Positions 16,021 to 24,412 of a DNA stretch of 46,564 nt are shown piece after piece. The DNA is from JAQVOO01 sp964524755 (GTDB taxonomy: Bacteria; Spirochaetota; Spirochaetia; Sphaerochaetales; Sphaerochaetaceae): contig CAZGDR010000007.1 of the NCBI GenBank assembly GCA_964524755.1, positions 1-46,564 of the forward strand. Direction: 5' to 3'. The translations under genes and the position numbers were made by a program. Below the pieces are notes generated by a model. It saw only the letters and a program-made list of their open reading frames with translations, was not told the DNA's origin and did not search any database. The stretch's first letter is position 1. Every line of letters begins with the position of its first letter.

Positions 16021-17671
16021 GCAGTAGCTCCTTATTCACATCTTCTTCTACAGTTCCCGTAATTTTCATATCTCGGGAAAGGGCCTCTTGCGAGAGTTGA
16101 ACCCACTCTTTAGTCTTCCTTCCGGCACTACTGTCACTCTCATCAACCCCTTTTGTATTATTTTCAGCAACTTCAATCATTCTGTTAACCGCAGATAATA
16201 GACTCTGTAGGCTGGCTTCAATAACGTCGGTACTCACTCCTCTCCCCCGATAAACTCCGTGGTTGTCGCTAATTTTTACGAGGACCTCACCTAACGCATC
16301 GCGATGTTCTGTAACAGCCCGCAGCTGATAATCCTCTAATACATAAGAGTGTTTAATTATTCGCTCAACGGCTCTAAAACAAGCATACACAGGCCCTGTG
16401 GCCATCTCCACCGCCTGCATTTTGCGTCCATCCCGACGCAAAGTCACACAGGCTGTGGCCGTCATGTTATTACCGCTATTTACCACAAAGGTATCAAGTT
16501 CATAAATTTGTGGAGCTGCGTGAGTACCACTTTCCATGAGTGCTATTAAATCCCGGTCAGTTATCTCTTTTTTCTTATCAGCCACACTTTTGAAATCGGC
16601 AAATAACTTAGTCGCTATTTCAGGACTTAACTGATAGCCCAGATCGTCCATCCGTTTTATAAAAGCGTGTTGTCCTGAATGTTTACCTAAGACCATCGTC
16701 GTCTTTTTTAGCCCAATCGATTCAGGCGTCATGATTTCATAGGTTTTTGCATTAGCCATCATTCCATGCTGATGGATCCCTGATTCATGGGCAAAAGCAT
16801 TCGCTCCTACAATGGCCTTATTGGGGGCAATTGCAATACCGGTAATACTGGAAAGTAAGCGACTTGTCTTATACAATTCTTGGGTTTGTAAGTTATAGGT
16901 ATAATTGTGTAAATCACTTCTCGTTCTCATCGCCATGACTAACTCTTCCACTGCAGCATTACCAGCCCGCTCTCCAATTCCACAGACTGTGCACTCGACC
17001 TGCCGAGCCCCAGCATGTAAGCCTGCCAAAGAGTTGGCTACAGCTAATCCTAAATCGTTGTGGCAATGGACTGATAGGATTGCTTTATCGATATTCGGTA
17101 CCTGCTGCATGATGTAAGTAATCAGATCTCCGAATTCTTCTGGCATGGCATATCCGACCGTATCAGGGATATTTATGATTGTAGCCCCAGAATTAATCAC
17201 CCCTTCGATTACTTTACATAGGTAATCACGGTCGGTTCGTGTAGCATCCTCAGCTGAAAACTCCACCTCTGGGGACAAATTACGAGCATACTTGACCATC
17301 TTAGTCGCCTGTTCATACGCCTGTTCACGACTCATTTTCAATTTGAACTCTAGATGTAAATCACTCGTTGCTATAAAGGTATGGATACGGGGCTTAACAG
17401 CCTTTTTCACCGCATCCCAAGCACAGTCAATATCTTTAGGTAAAGCACGCGATAAGGAAGCCACAGTAGACTTTTTGATTGAAGAGGCAATGGCCTCCAC
17501 AGAGGCAAAGTCACCTGGTGAAGCAATCGCAAAACCCGCTTCTATCACATCCGTGCCTAATGATTCAAGCTGAAGAGCAAACCGTAATTTCTCTTCTAGG
17601 TTCATGCTGTAACCAGGAGCCTGTTCTCCATCACGTAGGGTAGTGTCGAAAATTGCAATATGTTCGGCCAT
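16007..17671 (-). CDS. leuA: 2-isopropylmalate synthase
   Basis: First committed enzyme of leucine synthesis, joining 2-oxoisovalerate and acetyl-CoA. The 554-residue protein has FDTTLRDGEQAPGYSMN at the N-terminus, the divalent-metal ligands in SVHCHNDLGLAVANSLAG near 205, and GIHQHGMM near 290. The LeuA dimer/allosteric domain occupies residues 400-515 (GVYRGRGVSTDVIEASLQSL near 480). AAGGAGG lies five bases before the ATG. A Ser/Asp/Lys-rich stretch at 515-530 is a likely flexible tail. It is third in the operon, 26 bases after ilvC, and overlaps cimA. Confidence 0.95.
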   Translation of the reverse strand: MAEHIAIFDTTLRDGEQAPGYSMNLEEKLRFALQLESLGTDVIEAGFAIASPGDFASVEAIASSIKKSTVASLSRALPKDIDCAWDAVKKAVKPRIHTFIATSDLHLEFKLKMSREQAYEQATKMVKYARNLSPEVEFSAEDATRTDRDYLCKVIEGVINSGATIINIPDTVGYAMPEEFGDLITYIMQQVPNIDKAILSVHCHNDLGLAVANSLAGLHAGARQVECTVCGIGERAGNAAVEELVMAMRTRSDLHNYTYNLQTQELYKTSRLLSSITGIAIAPNKAIVGANAFAHESGIHQHGMMANAKTYEIMTPESIGLKKTTMVLGKHSGQHAFIKRMDDLGYQLSPEIATKLFADFKSVADKKKEITDRDLIALMESGTHAAPQIYELDTFVVNSGNNMTATACVTLRRDGRKMQAVEMATGPVYACFRAVERIIKHSYVLEDYQLRAVTEHRDALGEVLVKISDNHGVYRGRGVSTDVIEASLQSLLSAVNRMIEVAENNTKGVDESDSSAGRKTKEWVQLSQEALSRDMKITGTVEEDVNKELLHVRN

Positions 17672-17697
17672 TGTCGCCTCCTTCGCGTGCTACACGC

Positions 17698-18690
17698 TTA
17701 TTTCTTCAACCAACTCATCAGGCCTCTTAAACGCTTACCAGTTGATTCAAGCAAGCTATTGGCTTCTATGTTCCGTTTGGCATTAAAGAAGGGACGTTTC
17801 ACTTTATTCTCTACCAGCCAGTTACGTGCAAATGTCCCATCCTGGATCTCTTCCAATACCCGATTCATCTCTTTCTTCGTCTCATCGGTAATAATGCGAT
17901 TCCCGGAGACGTAGTCACCGTACTCAGCCGTATCACTAATTGAGTAACGCATGTACGAGAGTCCCCCTTGGTTAATGAGATCTACAATGAGTTTCATCTC
18001 ATGACAGCATTCAAAATAAGCCATTTCTGGTTGATAACCTGCGGCAACTAAGGTATCAAAGCCAGCTTTTATAAGAGCTGAAATACCACCGCAAAGGACA
18101 GCTTGTTCACCAAAAAGGTCTGTTTCAGTCTCTTCCTTAAAGGTTGTTTCAAAAATCCCAGCTCTTCCCGCTCCTAATCCAGCAGCATAGGCCAAAGCTA
18201 GCTCTTTAGAGTCACCTGAAGGATCTTGATGGATCGCTATCAGTGAGGGAACACCTTTGCCCTCTTGGAATTGAGATCGCACGGTATGACCGGGGCCTTT
18301 AGGGGCAATCATGATTACGTTCACATTCTCTGGAGCAACAATCTGACCAAAGTGGATATTGAATCCATGAGCGAAAGCAAGATATTTACCAGCGGTAAGC
18401 GAAGCTTCAATACTGTCGCTATAAATTTGTGATTGTTTTTCATCATTCACTAGCATCATGATAATATCTGCAGCTTTAGCAGCTTCGGCAGCTGTCATGA
18501 CTCGTAGCCCAGCCTCTTCAGCTAGTTTCCAAGAGGGACTGCCTGTGTATAGTCCTACCACAACGCTCACACCTGATTCATGAAGGTTCAACGCATGGGC
18601 ATGTCCTTGGCTACCATACCCGATAACTGCAACTGTCTTTCCTTCTAATACCGACATGTCGGCATCTTTCTCATAATACATAGTACTCAT
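17698..18690 (-). CDS. ilvC: ketol-acid reductoisomerase
   Basis: Mg2+-dependent enzyme that isomerises and reduces acetolactate and acetohydroxybutyrate. The 330-residue class I form has the Rossmann motif VIGYGSQGHAHALNL at residue 18, followed by the cofactor loop GLYTGSPSWKLAEEAG, the central FAHGFNIHFG and MIAPKGPGHTVRSQF, and the knotted C-terminal domain with FGEQAVLCGG, ECCHEMKLIVDL and SDTAEYG. The two serines in the cofactor loop suggest NADPH, but Tyr replaces the usual Arg after GL, so specificity is worth testing. AAGGAG lies six bases before the ATG. It follows ilvN by 12 bases. Confidence 0.97.
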   Translation of the reverse strand: MSTMYYEKDADMSVLEGKTVAVIGYGSQGHAHALNLHESGVSVVVGLYTGSPSWKLAEEAGLRVMTAAEAAKAADIIMMLVNDEKQSQIYSDSIEASLTAGKYLAFAHGFNIHFGQIVAPENVNVIMIAPKGPGHTVRSQFQEGKGVPSLIAIHQDPSGDSKELALAYAAGLGAGRAGIFETTFKEETETDLFGEQAVLCGGISALIKAGFDTLVAAGYQPEMAYFECCHEMKLIVDLINQGGLSYMRYSISDTAEYGDYVSGNRIITDETKKEMNRVLEEIQDGTFARNWLVENKVKRPFFNAKRNIEANSLLESTGKRLRGLMSWLKK

Positions 18691-18702
18691 CTCGTTCTCC
18701 TT

Positions 18703-19215
18703 TTATTCTTCTTCGCTCTCATGATTTATCATCGCTTGGCTTCCCCGCTCCATAGCGGTCATACCAGTACGTACTAATTCAGTAATCCCGTAGGGGTATA
18801 ATAGATGTAAAAAAGAAGCTACTTTATCGGCATTCCCCGTTATTTGCATTGTGATAGTCTTGTCAGTCACATCCATGATCTTAGCCTTGAAGATTTCTGA
18901 TAACTCAACCACGGCAGCCCGTGTCTCGGCAGTGGTATTAACTTTCGCTAACACCAATTCGCATTGAATACTGCCCTGCAATGTAAGTTCTAGCACGGTG
19001 ATCACGTCAATTAGTTTTGCAACTTGCTTTTCTATTTGTTCAACAATTGCTCTATCTCCCGTTACGACTATGGTTATCCGGCTAATCGCAGGATTTTCAG
19101 TCTCACCAACTGATAGACTATCAATGTTGTACCCTCTGCGGCTGAACAAACCGACGACGCGACTGAGCACCCCCGGATGGTTGTTAACAAGAATTCCCAA
19201 AGTATACCGTTCCAT
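18703..19215 (-). CDS. ilvN: acetolactate synthase, small (regulatory) subunit
   Basis: Regulatory subunit giving acetolactate synthase feedback sensitivity to valine. The 170-residue product has an N-terminal ACT domain (ERYTLGILVNNHPGVLSRVV, then RGYNIDSLSVG) and a C-terminal ALS-type domain, as in the ~160-residue family. The ATG at 19215 is chosen because AGGGGGGA (19223-19230) lies seven bases upstream; an in-frame GTG at 19242 would add nine unlikely residues. It is the first structural gene of the operon, right behind the leader/attenuator, and far from its catalytic partner ilvB. Confidence 0.95.
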   Translation of the reverse strand: MERYTLGILVNNHPGVLSRVVGLFSRRGYNIDSLSVGETENPAISRITIVVTGDRAIVEQIEKQVAKLIDVITVLELTLQGSIQCELVLAKVNTTAETRAAVVELSEIFKAKIMDVTDKTITMQITGNADKVASFLHLLYPYGITELVRTGMTAMERGSQAMINHESEEE

Positions 19216-19240
19216 ATAGTTATCCCCCCTAAATTGGTGC

Positions 19241-19269
19241 ACGAAGTCCTAGGTCCTGTTGGATTTCGT
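19241..19269 (-). promoter_or_regulatory. hairpin just upstream of the ilvN ribosome binding site
   Basis: On the minus strand ACGAA pairs with TTCGT and, after one mismatch, TCC pairs with GGA around an 11-base loop (arms at 19241-19249 and 19261-19269). It lies 11 bases before the ribosome binding site and follows the attenuator-like hairpins, so it could take part in controlling ilvN translation. Confidence 0.35.
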
Positions 19270-19273
19270 ATAG

Positions 19274-19343
19274 ACAGTGAGGTTACACCGATTCACTGTG
19301 AAGGAGTTTCTCCACAGTTGCACCTGAACCGGCGTACCGTGGA
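19274..19343 (-). promoter_or_regulatory. mutually exclusive hairpins of the ilv-leu leader (attenuator candidate)
   Basis: Four short segments follow the leader-peptide stop codon: 1 (19336-19343), 2 (19311-19318), 3 (19293-19300) and 4 (19274-19280). Segments 1:2 pair over 8 bp with one wobble, 3:4 over 7 perfect bp, and 2:3 over 5 bp plus an inner GAG/CTC. Pairing 2:3 excludes both others, which is the layout of a peptide-leader attenuator. There is no U-tract after 3:4, so a simple intrinsic terminator is not visible; Rho-dependent or translational control is possible. Confidence 0.5.
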
Positions 19344-19517
19344 TTATAGAATAATAATGCTTACTAGAATAATAATCGCAGATAGGATGGCGATTGGTAG
19401 GAGGGAGGAAAGGAGTAAAGATGAAGATAATACATTAGAAGAAATCTGTGGGGACATGGCTTGAGAGCCCATACACCCATACATCGAGGAAAAAGTTTGC
19501 TTTCCTGCAGTTCTCAT
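19344..19517 (-). CDS. ilv-leu operon leader peptide
   Basis: A 57-codon ORF beginning MRTAGKQTF between the operon promoter and ilvN. Of its last 30 residues, 19 are branched-chain amino acids (9 Leu, 8 Ile, 2 Val), including the runs IIILVSIIIL right before the stop. Four of the nine leucines use CTA. GAGGTG (19524-19529) lies six bases before the ATG. Such a run ahead of a complete Ile/Leu/Val operon is what a ribosome-mediated attenuator needs: shortage of any of the three charged tRNAs would stall the ribosome. The rest of the sequence matches no family I know. A small membrane peptide is the alternative reading of the hydrophobic tail. A later in-frame ATG would give a 37-residue version without a good binding site. 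Confidence 0.75.
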   Translation of the reverse strand: MRTAGKQTFSSMYGCMGSQAMSPQISSNVLSSSLLLSSLLPIAILSAIIILVSIIIL

Positions 19518-19549
19518 AACTGACACCTCATACACAAAGATTGCCTTCT

Positions 19550-19578
19550 GTTGTATACATTACTAAAATAAATGTCAA
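19550..19578 (-). promoter_or_regulatory. promoter of the ilv-leu operon
   Basis: On the minus strand: perfect -35 TTGACA (19573-19578), 17-base spacer, -10 TACAAC (19550-19555). Transcription should start near 19543, giving about 25 bases before the leader peptide start. It is back to back with the two-component kinase gene. Confidence 0.65.
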
Positions 19579-19689
19579 CTATACTTATATCTTTTCTTCA
19601 ATATTTATACATTTATTATACATCTACAGTGCATCTCACCTTTTATCTTCACCCTAGCTAATCAAATGTGCCTGAGTTACACTACTAGT

Positions 19690-21420
19690 ATGGCACGTAC
19701 ACTTCTCCATAAATCACTCTTCTCGCGTCTGATGATTTTCTTCCTTGTGGTTATGCTTATCCCCGTCTCTCTGCTGGGTTTTTCCTATCTTGTAAGAAGA
19801 AAAAATACTGTCGCAAACACTTTGACGGAACAAAGCGACACCAATATTCGTTGGGCAGCCAGCCGTTTACAACAAGTGATAGAGGAGTATCGGCACAAGG
19901 CGTACATCATAAGTACCAACCCTGATATTATCCAACTTATTGCATCTGGTTCACCTCAGTTAGGTAGTACCTCTATCTACGAACAATTGTTTTCAATTAT
20001 GCACGGCGATACCTACCTCGCTACCGCGTCGGCGGTGAGCACTTTAGGCAAAGTACGCCTTTCAACTCATTTATTTCCAGAACAGTACGATTTACGTTAC
20101 CAAGGCAACGACACCAACCCCTTCTTTGACCTCTCGCGGGCTAGCAACGATACCGCCTCAATTATTACCATGCGGAACCGTTATGTTACAAAAAACAATG
20201 CTTTTGTCTTTCTTAATATCTTCAGAAGAATCCGTGATGAGACCGGCACAGTCGTTGGTTATGTAGCCGTCGATATTCATCAGGATGCTATTAGTTCAAT
20301 TCCTAGCGGGCTCGGTTTTTCTGACCTTCTCCTCATCGATACCGATAACTATGTTGCTTATTCAATGCTACATATAGATAAACATGGCGATTTTTCCCAA
20401 TTTGCAGAACTCAGCACGATCACCTTCCCCCTTGCCCCTGGAAATACACAATTGGATAACACCATCATATCTTTAGCACCCATACCCAATACACAACTCT
20501 ACCTAGCCGGGATTACTGATACCGCTATACTCCAAAGAAGCATCGACGATTATGTTATTATTGTGGCACTCGTTTTGGCTTTAGGAACACTACTCGCCGG
20601 AATACTAGCCTATTTTTTCAGTCGATCGATCGTCCAACCTATAGAAGCTTTAGGAACCTCGATGCATAAGGTAGAATCGGGGGACCTTGGCACACGGGTA
20701 GCAGAATCAAACATTGCAGAAATAAGACAATTAGAACGTTCCTTCAACACCATGGTACAACAAATCACCACCCTCATAGATCTCACACGCGAGGAAGAGG
20801 CTAAATTACGAGAGGCTGAAAGAAAAGCCCTCGAGGCACAGATGAATCCTCACTTCCTCTACAACACGCTCAATACGGTTAAAGCTATTGCTAAACTACA
20901 TAAAGAGGAAGAGATTCTAACCATCACGACTAAGCTTGGAAAATTATTGAGGAATGCAATCGATAATCGGGAGACAGAGACAACTTTACGAGAAAGCTTT
21001 TCTTTAGTTGATAGCTACCTTACGATTCAACGCATCAGATTCGGTGAAAAACTCCATGTCATCACCGAACTTGAAGAGGCCATAGCTGAAGTAAAAACAC
21101 CAAAACTTATTATCCAACCGCTAGTAGAAAATGCATTAATTCATGGTCTAGAACCAAAAATTGGTGTCTGGCGTCTATCAGTTCGAGCACAACAAATTCA
21201 ATCAAACATTATCATCACGGTAGCAGATAACGGTGTCGGCTTCTCTCCCAATCCCCAAACGATCTTTGAACCGAGCTCAGAAAACCATATTGGACTTTAT
21301 AACATTCACCGGCGACTCCAATTACATTATGGTGATACCGCTGGTATCACTATAGATTCAGCAGTAAATGAAGGTACGACTGTAATCCTTCGTATTCCAA
21401 GAGGTCCTAGCAATGTTTAG
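19690..21420 (+). CDS. sensor histidine kinase, YesM/LytS-like
   Basis: Inner-membrane kinase that senses an extracytoplasmic signal and phosphorylates the response regulator encoded next. Order of parts: membrane helix (residues 10-35), extracytoplasmic Cache-like domain (about 40-275), second membrane helix (280-310), HAMP domain (310-370, SIVQPIEALGTSMHKVESGD), His-kinase domain with the phosphorylatable His in EAQMNPHFLYNTLNTVKAI, and a HATPase domain (LVENALIHGLEP, DNGVGF, HIGLYNIHRRL). I prefer the ATG at 19690; an in-frame ATG at 19666 is possible and neither has a clear ribosome binding site. YesM/YesN pairs usually control a neighbouring sugar importer, which here is the ABC operon on the other side of the gap. 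Confidence 0.92.
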   Translation: MARTLLHKSLFSRLMIFFLVVMLIPVSLLGFSYLVRRKNTVANTLTEQSDTNIRWAASRLQQVIEEYRHKAYIISTNPDIIQLIASGSPQLGSTSIYEQLFSIMHGDTYLATASAVSTLGKVRLSTHLFPEQYDLRYQGNDTNPFFDLSRASNDTASIITMRNRYVTKNNAFVFLNIFRRIRDETGTVVGYVAVDIHQDAISSIPSGLGFSDLLLIDTDNYVAYSMLHIDKHGDFSQFAELSTITFPLAPGNTQLDNTIISLAPIPNTQLYLAGITDTAILQRSIDDYVIIVALVLALGTLLAGILAYFFSRSIVQPIEALGTSMHKVESGDLGTRVAESNIAEIRQLERSFNTMVQQITTLIDLTREEEAKLREAERKALEAQMNPHFLYNTLNTVKAIAKLHKEEEILTITTKLGKLLRNAIDNRETETTLRESFSLVDSYLTIQRIRFGEKLHVITELEEAIAEVKTPKLIIQPLVENALIHGLEPKIGVWRLSVRAQQIQSNIIITVADNGVGFSPNPQTIFEPSSENHIGLYNIHRRLQLHYGDTAGITIDSAVNEGTTVILRIPRGPSNV

Positions 21421-21954
21421 TGTTGTAATCGTTGAAGATGAAAAAATCATCCGGGATGAAATAGAACAAAGTACTCCTTGGCAAGCCTTAGGTTTGGTTG
21501 TGGTGGGCACCGCGGCTGATGGGATAGAGGGAGAGGAGATTATTGAACAAACCAACCCAGATATCGTCATTACAGATATCCGCCTGCCCGGTCAAGACGG
21601 ACTACGCATGCTTGAAAAGTGTGGTGTAGAACATGCTATTATTTTAAGTGGACATAGCGATTTTCACTATATGCGCAAAGCTATTAAATTGGGGGTGTTC
21701 GACTACTTACTCAAACCCTTCGATGATGAAGATTTTGAAGCTGCCCTCACCTCCTTAGTTCAGAAGTTACTCGAAGAGGAGGCCCAAATGGCCGCCTTAG
21801 GTACAAAAAAGGGGCATCATGCCAAGATTGACTTACCACTCCAAGTCGACAACCATATCGTTAACAGCGCCATTCAGATAATTGCTAAAGACTACGGCAA
21901 GAATATTGGATTACAAGAAACAGCAGCTACATTACATCTCTCAGACAGCCATCT
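21413..21954 (+). CDS. response regulator, YesN-like, 3' end lost in assembly gap
   Basis: Begins eight bases inside the end of the kinase gene, with AGAGGT seven bases before the ATG. Residues 1-120 form a receiver domain: acidic pocket VEDEKIIRDE, phosphoacceptor Asp in VITDIRLPGQDGL, and the conserved Lys in FDYLLKPFDDEDF. After a linker, residues 150-180 (IQIIAKDYGKNIGLQETAATLHLS) start an AraC-type helix-turn-helix domain, which is cut by the run of N. The full protein would be about 250 residues in the short YesN form. It probably activates the convergent sugar ABC operon. Confidence 0.9.
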
Positions 21955-22054
21955 NNNNNNNNNNNNNNNNNNNNNNNNNNNNNNNNNNNNNNNNNNNNNN
22001 NNNNNNNNNNNNNNNNNNNNNNNNNNNNNNNNNNNNNNNNNNNNNNNNNNNNNN
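21955..22054. other. assembly gap (100 N)
   Basis: Exactly 100 undetermined bases, the conventional placeholder for a gap of unknown size. It removes the end of the response regulator and the end of the HAD phosphatase. Further genes may be missing here. Confidence 0.99.
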
Positions 22055-22628
22055 TTTCGTAATGGTGAGCAGTGATTCCTAATGCCTCTGCAGCCACAGT
22101 ATTCTCAGCATAATCATCAATGAAGAACGTCTCTTCAGCTGAAATCTGTTCGGCATCAAGGATTCGGGTGAAAAATTGTTTAGATGGTTTTGATATCCCC
22201 ATCTCATGCGAGGCATACAGTTCATCAAAAACCTGAAGGAAGCCCTCCGCCAGTAACCACTCCCAGTGGGGTGCATAGGTGTTTGAGCCACAAACCACTT
22301 TTTTGTCGCGTTTGCGTAACTGTGTGATTATTTCCACCATGGGTTCATTCCAGACAGGACGAAAGAATTCAGCTAATGGATCACCGGTTACCCGAATCCC
22401 AAATTGATGCTCAACATGTTGCCAATACAACGTAGAATCTATCGTCCCATCCATTAAAGGGAAAGCATAATGATTATAATCTTCGCGTAATTCGGCCTCA
22501 TCAAAGCCATAGTGCTGAGCGACCTTGTCTAAGGTTTCAATATTATGGATTACAACATTGCCCATATCAAAAATATAGAGATTGAAATCGAGAGGATGTT
22601 GCTTGTATTTAACCTTTTCTGGATGCAT
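22055..22628 (-). CDS. HAD-superfamily phosphatase (YihX-like), 3' end lost in assembly gap
   Basis: A HAD subfamily IA hydrolase, probably a sugar-phosphate phosphatase acting in the cytoplasm. Motif I is YIFDMGNVVIH, with the nucleophile Asp but Gly-Asn where the acid/base Asp often sits, as in YihX-like members. Motif II is VCGSNTY, motif III the Lys of SKPSKQFF, and motif IV FFIDDYAENTVAAEALG. The sequence runs into the gap about 190 residues in, close to the expected end. The ATG at 22628 lies 20 bases inside the end of the upstream permease gene with TTGGAGG eleven bases ahead, so it is the last gene of the sugar ABC operon. Confidence 0.87.
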
Positions 22629-23460
22629 AGAGTGCCGAGCCTCCAATAAAATATTTAGAAAGAGCGCCAAACAACATAAACATTGGCAAGCTAGCAATTA
22701 CTGCTACGGCCATCATAGCCCCTTCATCAGTCATTTTCTCCTCAGCAAACTTAGAAATATACAACGGAATGGTTTTCATTTTTTCAGATTGGGTCACCAA
22801 TAGTGGCCAGAGCAAATTATCCCACTGCCCTCTAAAAGAGAGAATTCCTAGGGTAGCAATCACTGGAGTACAATTGGGAAATACTATTTGCCAAAAGATT
22901 CTCAACTCCCCCATTCCATCCACCCTCGCAGCATCTAAATATTCACTTGGAAAAGTGGTGAGGTACTGGCGCATTTGAAACACACCGAAAGCGCTCACTA
23001 AGAAAGGAACTATGAGCCCGGCATATGAATCTTGTAATCGTAACCCAGTTGCTACCATATAGAGTGGAATCATAATTGCTTCAAAAGGGATCATCATTGT
23101 TGCCATTATCAACATAAAAATGAAGTTTCGACTTTTGAATTTAAATTTAGCAAGTCCATACCCCGTTATGGAGGCAATAAGAATAGTAGTAGTTGCAACG
23201 GTTAATGAAACTACCAATGAATTAAAAATATTACGGGGGAAGATCCACGCACCATCATTACCCTGCATAGCTTTAATATAGTTTTGATAATGAAAAGTTT
23301 CTGGGATCCAGCTAAATGGCATACGTACAATCTGTTTACTGGTCATCAAAGAGCTAGTAATCATGAATATTAAGGGGGTGATAGTAAACAAAAACACGAT
23401 AATGAGAAAACCCCAGATGACAAGGCGAACCAAAGAAATTCGTTTTAGAATATGCTGCAT
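22609..23460 (-). CDS. sugar ABC transporter permease, MalG/UgpE type
   Basis: Inner-membrane subunit of a carbohydrate importer, 283 residues with six predicted membrane helices. The cytoplasmic EAA loop that docks the ATPase is EYLDAARVDGMGELRIFWQI (near residue 190). I chose the ATG at 23460 because GAGGAG lies nine bases upstream; an in-frame GTG at 23493 lies inside the previous gene. It starts 13 bases after the other permease gene and overlaps the HAD gene by 20 bases. No ATPase is encoded in this operon, so a shared MsiK-type ATPase elsewhere is likely. Confidence 0.94.
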   Translation of the reverse strand: MQHILKRISLVRLVIWGFLIIVFLFTITPLIFMITSSLMTSKQIVRMPFSWIPETFHYQNYIKAMQGNDGAWIFPRNIFNSLVVSLTVATTTILIASITGYGLAKFKFKSRNFIFMLIMATMMIPFEAIMIPLYMVATGLRLQDSYAGLIVPFLVSAFGVFQMRQYLTTFPSEYLDAARVDGMGELRIFWQIVFPNCTPVIATLGILSFRGQWDNLLWPLLVTQSEKMKTIPLYISKFAEEKMTDEGAMMAVAVIASLPMFMLFGALSKYFIGGSALYASRKG

Positions 23461-23473
23461 TATCCTACTCTCC

Positions 23474-24385
23474 TCAATATTCCACGTCTTCACTCTTGGA
23501 AAGCTTGAACTGCAACCATGTAAAGATTAGCATGATTAAAAACAGGACAATACTCATGGCACTAGCCCGCCCAATGCGTTGGTTCCGAATACCGGTAGTG
23601 TAAATATTCAAGGTAATAACATTAATAGGAGCCCTCGGTGCCCCACCTTGAATAAATAGATATTGTGTACTAAATGTTTTCAAACACTGAAGCATTGCCA
23701 TGATTGAGACCAATACAATCGTTGGTTTTAATAAAGGCAACGTGATACGCCAAAAACTCTGCCATGGTGAAGAACCGTCGATAGTAGCTGCTTCGTAGAT
23801 AGCTGGAGGGATTGCAAAAAGTCCAGTTATGAAAAGGATTACAAAATATCCAATGTATTTCCAAAAATAGACCACCATAGTTGAAATTTGGACCATTGTT
23901 TTATCGGCTAACCACTTCCGATCAACTCCTGGAGAATTGAGAATCATGTTTACCCACTGATTTCCCAACCCCCGAGGATCAAAGATTAACAACCAGATTG
24001 CAGCTGCAACAACCGATGAGATAACAGCTGGAGTATAATAGGCGATTTGCAAAAATCCCCGAGCCCGACTACTGCGTAAAGTTATCAGTAATGTGGCCAA
24101 CAGTAAAGACATAAGTACAATTGGAATGAACGTTCCCAAAGTAAACACAAATGTTGCTCGGACAGAATTCCAGAAATCGGGGGAAGAAAAAATATAGGAA
24201 TAGTTACCCAATCCCATAAACGGGGGGGGCGCAAGTGAAAGCACTCGCTTATCAAACAAACTCGTATACAAAGCATTGAAGATTGGGTAAAAACTAAACA
24301 CCGAAAAAAATGTAATCGCAGGAATAGTAAATGCAAATCCCCAACGAGCCTGTTTACGTTCTATACCAATATATTTTCTTTTCAT
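23474..24385 (-). CDS. sugar ABC transporter permease, MalF/UgpA type
   Basis: Partner permease of the carbohydrate importer, 303 residues with six hydrophobic segments. The EAA loop is IYEAATIDGSSPWQSFWRIT (near 210). The N-terminus, RKYIGIERKQARWGFAF followed by a hydrophobic helix ending FYPIFNALYTSLF, is typical. The ATG at 24385 has AAAGG eight bases upstream and is preferred over an ATG at 24448 that lies in the hairpin region. The substrate is unknown; the family covers maltose, glycerol-3-phosphate and many oligosaccharides. Confidence 0.94.
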   Translation of the reverse strand: MKRKYIGIERKQARWGFAFTIPAITFFSVFSFYPIFNALYTSLFDKRVLSLAPPPFMGLGNYSYIFSSPDFWNSVRATFVFTLGTFIPIVLMSLLLATLLITLRSSRARGFLQIAYYTPAVISSVVAAAIWLLIFDPRGLGNQWVNMILNSPGVDRKWLADKTMVQISTMVVYFWKYIGYFVILFITGLFAIPPAIYEAATIDGSSPWQSFWRITLPLLKPTIVLVSIMAMLQCLKTFSTQYLFIQGGAPRAPINVITLNIYTTGIRNQRIGRASAMSIVLFLIMLIFTWLQFKLSKSEDVEY

Positions 24386-24412
24386 AGATAGTACCTTTAA
24401 TTTCAATACAGC

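Noticed and set aside
19241..19343. T-box leader for the ilv-leu operon.
   Set aside because: No AGGGTGGNACCGCG-like T-box sequence is present; the branched-chain-rich ORF explains the leader better.
19204..19464. Open frame on the plus strand opposite the ilvN start and leader.
   Set aside because: It is antisense to well-supported features, has no ribosome binding site and resembles no protein.
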